From: JABDBK01 sp964453575
GTDB lineage: Bacteria > Pseudomonadota > Gammaproteobacteria > DSM-16500
DNA length: 27,467 nt
Assembly (NCBI GenBank): GCA_964453575.1
Contig: CAYVRW010000020.1
Location: forward strand, 1-27,467
Reading direction: 5' to 3'
Shown here: positions 25,408 through 27,467 of the stretch, piece after piece
How the letters are laid out: each line of letters starts with the position of its first letter
How positions within the stretch are numbered: the first letter of the stretch is position 1
Notes under the pieces: model-generated
What the model saw: the letters and a program-made list of their open reading frames with translations, nothing else
What the model was told of the DNA's origin: nothing
Database searches by the model: none
Made by a program: the position numbers and the translations under genes

Positions 25408-26328
25408 ATGTGGAAATTACCATCAAAGCTATTGTTAGCAACGCTTGTCTGCAGTCTTATTTCTAACGTATATGCATGGGATAAAGGCATTTATCTTACG
25501 CAATACACTTTAGAAAAACCTGAAAAATTAAATTATTTACTAAGAGAAGCAAAGGCTACCGGTATTAATACGTTCGTTGTCGATCATGAATATTATAGTT
25601 CACATTATGCCGCCGCACTAGCTAAAGTAAAAGCTGCTGGTATGAAAGTTGTCGTCCGAGTTGTCATTTTTTCTAATGGCGGCAATGCAGCACAAATTCG
25701 CTCACAAGCCCATTGGGAAGATAAATTAAAACTCATCAATGACGCTATTAAATCAGGCGCAGATTCTATTCAGCTTGATTATATTCGCTATAGCTCTAAA
25801 GAACCTGCGAATCCACAACATGCAAAAGATGTATATCAAATCATTAAATGGTATAAGAAAAGAATTAACGCACAAAATATACCTATGGAAATTGATATTT
25901 TCGGTGAAGTTGGCTATTACCCATCCATGCACATTGGTCAAGATATCAAAATGTTTGCAGACAGCGTCGATGGTGTCAATCCAATGGTTTATCCATCACA
26001 CTTTTGGCCTTTCCAAAAATATTCTGCAGAACCTTACAAAACAGTTAATAACTCTTTAAATGCTTTAGCAAAACAATTTGATAATAAACCTCCGTTTAAA
26101 ATCCATGCATTTATTGAAGCTGCTAATTTTCATTATATTAAGAAAACATCTAATGCAGAAAAACAAAGATATTTGTTACAAGAAATACGTGCGGTAGAAG
26201 ATGCCAATAAAGCTGCGGGTTGGTATGTATGGAGTGCCAATAATGTTTATGAAAATTTATTTCAAGTATTAAAGAATAATAAAATAAAATCTGGCGATAT
26301 AGCTAAAACCACGACGGCTGAAAAATAG
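25408..26328 (+). CDS. Secreted DUF4015-type putative glycoside hydrolase
   Basis: This 306-residue exported protein has a TIM-barrel-like pattern. The signal peptide runs to about VYA (residue 23 from ATG 25408), and the mature chain begins WDKGIYLTQY. Family blocks are DSIQLDYIRY (about 119-128) with a likely catalytic Asp, MEIDIFGEVGYY (about 160-171) and VNPMVYPSHF (about 190-199). These match what I know of the DUF4015 putative glycosidase family, whose substrates are poorly defined. The frame is open from GTG 25399, but GAGG (25396-25399) lies eight bases before ATG 25408, which decides the start. A clear terminator follows. Like the GH5 gene, it suggests this cell exports glycan-active enzymes. 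Confidence 0.85.
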   Translation: MWKLPSKLLLATLVCSLISNVYAWDKGIYLTQYTLEKPEKLNYLLREAKATGINTFVVDHEYYSSHYAAALAKVKAAGMKVVVRVVIFSNGGNAAQIRSQAHWEDKLKLINDAIKSGADSIQLDYIRYSSKEPANPQHAKDVYQIIKWYKKRINAQNIPMEIDIFGEVGYYPSMHIGQDIKMFADSVDGVNPMVYPSHFWPFQKYSAEPYKTVNNSLNALAKQFDNKPPFKIHAFIEAANFHYIKKTSNAEKQRYLLQEIRAVEDANKAAGWYVWSANNVYENLFQVLKNNKIKSGDIAKTTTAEK

Positions 26329-26337
26329 TCAAAATGA

Positions 26338-26373
26338 AAAAAAGCTCTATCGAATGATAGATGGAGCTTTTTT
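26338..26373. terminator. Bidirectional intrinsic terminator
   Basis: AAAAAAGCTCTATC (26338-26351) pairs with GATGGAGCTTTTTT (26360-26373) around an eight-base loop, with one G-T pair. A-rich and T-rich flanks make it work on both strands. It serves the DUF4015 gene and the convergent YjdM gene, whose stop codon (26372-26374) overlaps the T run. Confidence 0.85.
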
Positions 26374-26725
26374 AAACTTTTTTTACAAACTGCGATTTAA
26401 GTTTCATAGGACCAATTCCATCGATTTTGCAATCGACATCATGATCACCACTTACCAAGCGAATATTTCTAACTTTAGTGCCAACTTTTACGACTAATGA
26501 AGAACCTTTACCTTTGAGATCTTTTATGACGGTGACAGTGTCACCATTTTGTAGCGTGTTTCCATTAGCATCTTTAATGACTATAGAAGTCTCTTCTGTT
26601 TTTTCTTCAATCATATTTGACCATTCGTAAGCACATTCTGGACATATAAAAAGTGCATTGTCTTGATACGTGTATTCTGAATTACATTTTGGGCAGTTAG
26701 GAAAGTGATTCATGTGTTTACTCAT
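26372..26725 (-). CDS. yjdM: Zinc-ribbon protein of the YjdM/PhnA family
   Basis: The 117-residue protein has an N-terminal zinc ribbon, CPKC (11-14) and CPEC (28-31), in the typical sequence NCPKCNSEYTYQDNALFICP. The C-terminal PhnA domain holds NGDTVTVIKDLKGKGSS and a KVGTKVRNIRL strand pattern. Despite the old name PhnA (alkylphosphonate operon protein), its biochemical role is not settled, and it should not be equated with phosphonoacetate hydrolase. ATG 26725 is the family-like start, though ATG 26713 is possible and neither has a strong ribosome site. It converges on the DUF4015 gene across a shared terminator. Confidence 0.93.
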   Translation of the reverse strand: MSKHMNHFPNCPKCNSEYTYQDNALFICPECAYEWSNMIEEKTEETSIVIKDANGNTLQNGDTVTVIKDLKGKGSSLVVKVGTKVRNIRLVSGDHDVDCKIDGIGPMKLKSQFVKKV

Positions 26726-26822
26726 TAGGGTTTCATCGTAATATGGTTATACTTTGTCTAGTCTTTATGATTTAGTTCAATAATTGATTTGCCATTCAAA
26801 TAGAAAATAAGTATATTACATC

Positions 26823-27467
26823 ATGCCACTGATTTTCAATAAATCGTCTTTGGATAAGTTAACTATGCAATCCTCATTAAATCTCGATGTTTTTATTAAA
26901 AATGAAACAGGTGAGATTGAGAAAAAAAAGCTTGGTGATATTTTAAACACACTTAGCGCTGATGAAATAAAACATTCTCATGTTTCAGAAACTGCACCAC
27001 TGACTGTAAATCAACGAGGACCCAATTGCAGTCTGTATGCACTTCAAAACGCTGCTGATTGGCTCGCGTCAAACACAACGAGTTATCCTCGGGCACGTAA
27101 AGATAAACACTATCAAACATCTTGGCGTCAACTCGCAAAAAAGGAGAATGTCATCACCATAGGAGGAGCTGAATTAAAAGATTTATACGAACTAGTGAGC
27201 AAACATATCGGTAACGTAAAGTTGAAACGATATCCCATTAAAAATACTGTCGCGGATGATAAAAATAAAGAAGCATATATAAAATTATTATGCCAAGCTC
27301 TCGAGCAACATAGTATTATTCTTCCGCTTACGTTACCAAAAATTTCGCCATTTTTATCAAAAGAAGAACAACAAAAAAGCGCTTTTCCTTGCACAAATTC
27401 TCTTAGTGATCACGATGGTCATGCGGTATTGGCATGGGCTTATATTTATTATAAAAATACTTATTAT
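26823..27467 (+). CDS. Partial gene: papain-like cysteine-protease-type protein, runs off the window
   Basis: From ATG 26823 the frame is open for 215 codons to the window edge, so the 3' end is missing. The protein starts MPLIFNKSSLDKL. Its key feature is NQRGPNCSLYALQNAADWL with Cys69 at a helix start, preceded by a Gln (oxyanion position), and SDHDGHAVLAWAYIYY with His200 at a strand. That order (Q...C...H) is the pattern of C39/papain-like peptidases and of several bacterial effectors. The third catalytic residue would follow just after His, near or beyond the cut. The family is not identified with certainty. ATG 26865 is an alternative start. There is no signal peptide. Confidence 0.75.
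   Translation, partial: MPLIFNKSSLDKLTMQSSLNLDVFIKNETGEIEKKKLGDILNTLSADEIKHSHVSETAPLTVNQRGPNCSLYALQNAADWLASNTTSYPRARKDKHYQTSWRQLAKKENVITIGGAELKDLYELVSKHIGNVKLKRYPIKNTVADDKNKEAYIKLLCQALEQHSIILPLTLPKISPFLSKEEQQKSAFPCTNSLSDHDGHAVLAWAYIYYKNTYY

Noticed and set aside
26953..27394. Minus-strand frames of 61 and 88 codons at the right edge.
   Set aside because: They oppose the uninterrupted 215-codon plus-strand frame with Cys/His motifs and have no coherent protein character.

Overview
The window is an AT-rich, gene-dense stretch from what looks like a gammaproteobacterium of the Legionella/Coxiella type (order Legionellales). This is inferred from base composition, ankyrin-repeat and TPR proteins resembling type IV effectors, a class III cyclase with a large sensor domain, and several orphan secreted or membrane proteins. 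No marker gene such as 16S rRNA is present, so the placement is an inference.

Layout. Positions 1-210 hold a paired 13-bp repeat and no gene. Positions 208-6863 are mostly minus strand: a secreted GH5 glycosidase whose signal peptide is out of frame at a run of nine A/T, a tRNA-Thr(CGT), a small four-helix membrane protein, a 672-residue orphan membrane protein, an alpha/beta hydrolase and a periplasmic gamma-glutamyltransferase. From 6959 to 9986 the plus strand carries a tiny secreted His/Cys-rich repeat protein, the PEP synthase regulator PpsR, a DAACS-type symporter and the RNA cyclic phosphodiesterase ThpR.

The core of the window is 10092-18211: ten tightly packed plus-strand genes, several overlapping, that encode every step from PEP plus erythrose-4-phosphate to the Phe and Tyr keto acids. 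The order is aroA, aroK, aroQ (type II dehydroquinase), aroE, DAHP synthase, aroB, aroC, an ACT-less prephenate dehydratase, tyrA and a free-standing chorismate mutase. Only the final aminotransferase is missing. Ahead of aroA lies a short reading frame with seven aromatic codons (Tyr, Phe and Trp) in eleven, followed by hairpins that can be drawn as a classical ribosome-controlled attenuator. I consider this the most interesting candidate in the window. A dCache-HAMP-class III nucleotide cyclase follows 18 bases after the chorismate mutase and may be co-transcribed.

From 20498 to the end the content is accessory: a 1029-residue ankyrin plus TPR protein with a recent internal ~500-bp duplication, a GC-rich triple-hairpin element, a second ankyrin protein on the minus strand, a secreted DUF4015-type putative glycosidase, a YjdM/PhnA zinc-ribbon protein, and the 5' part of a protein cut by the window edge that has a papain-like Cys/His pattern.
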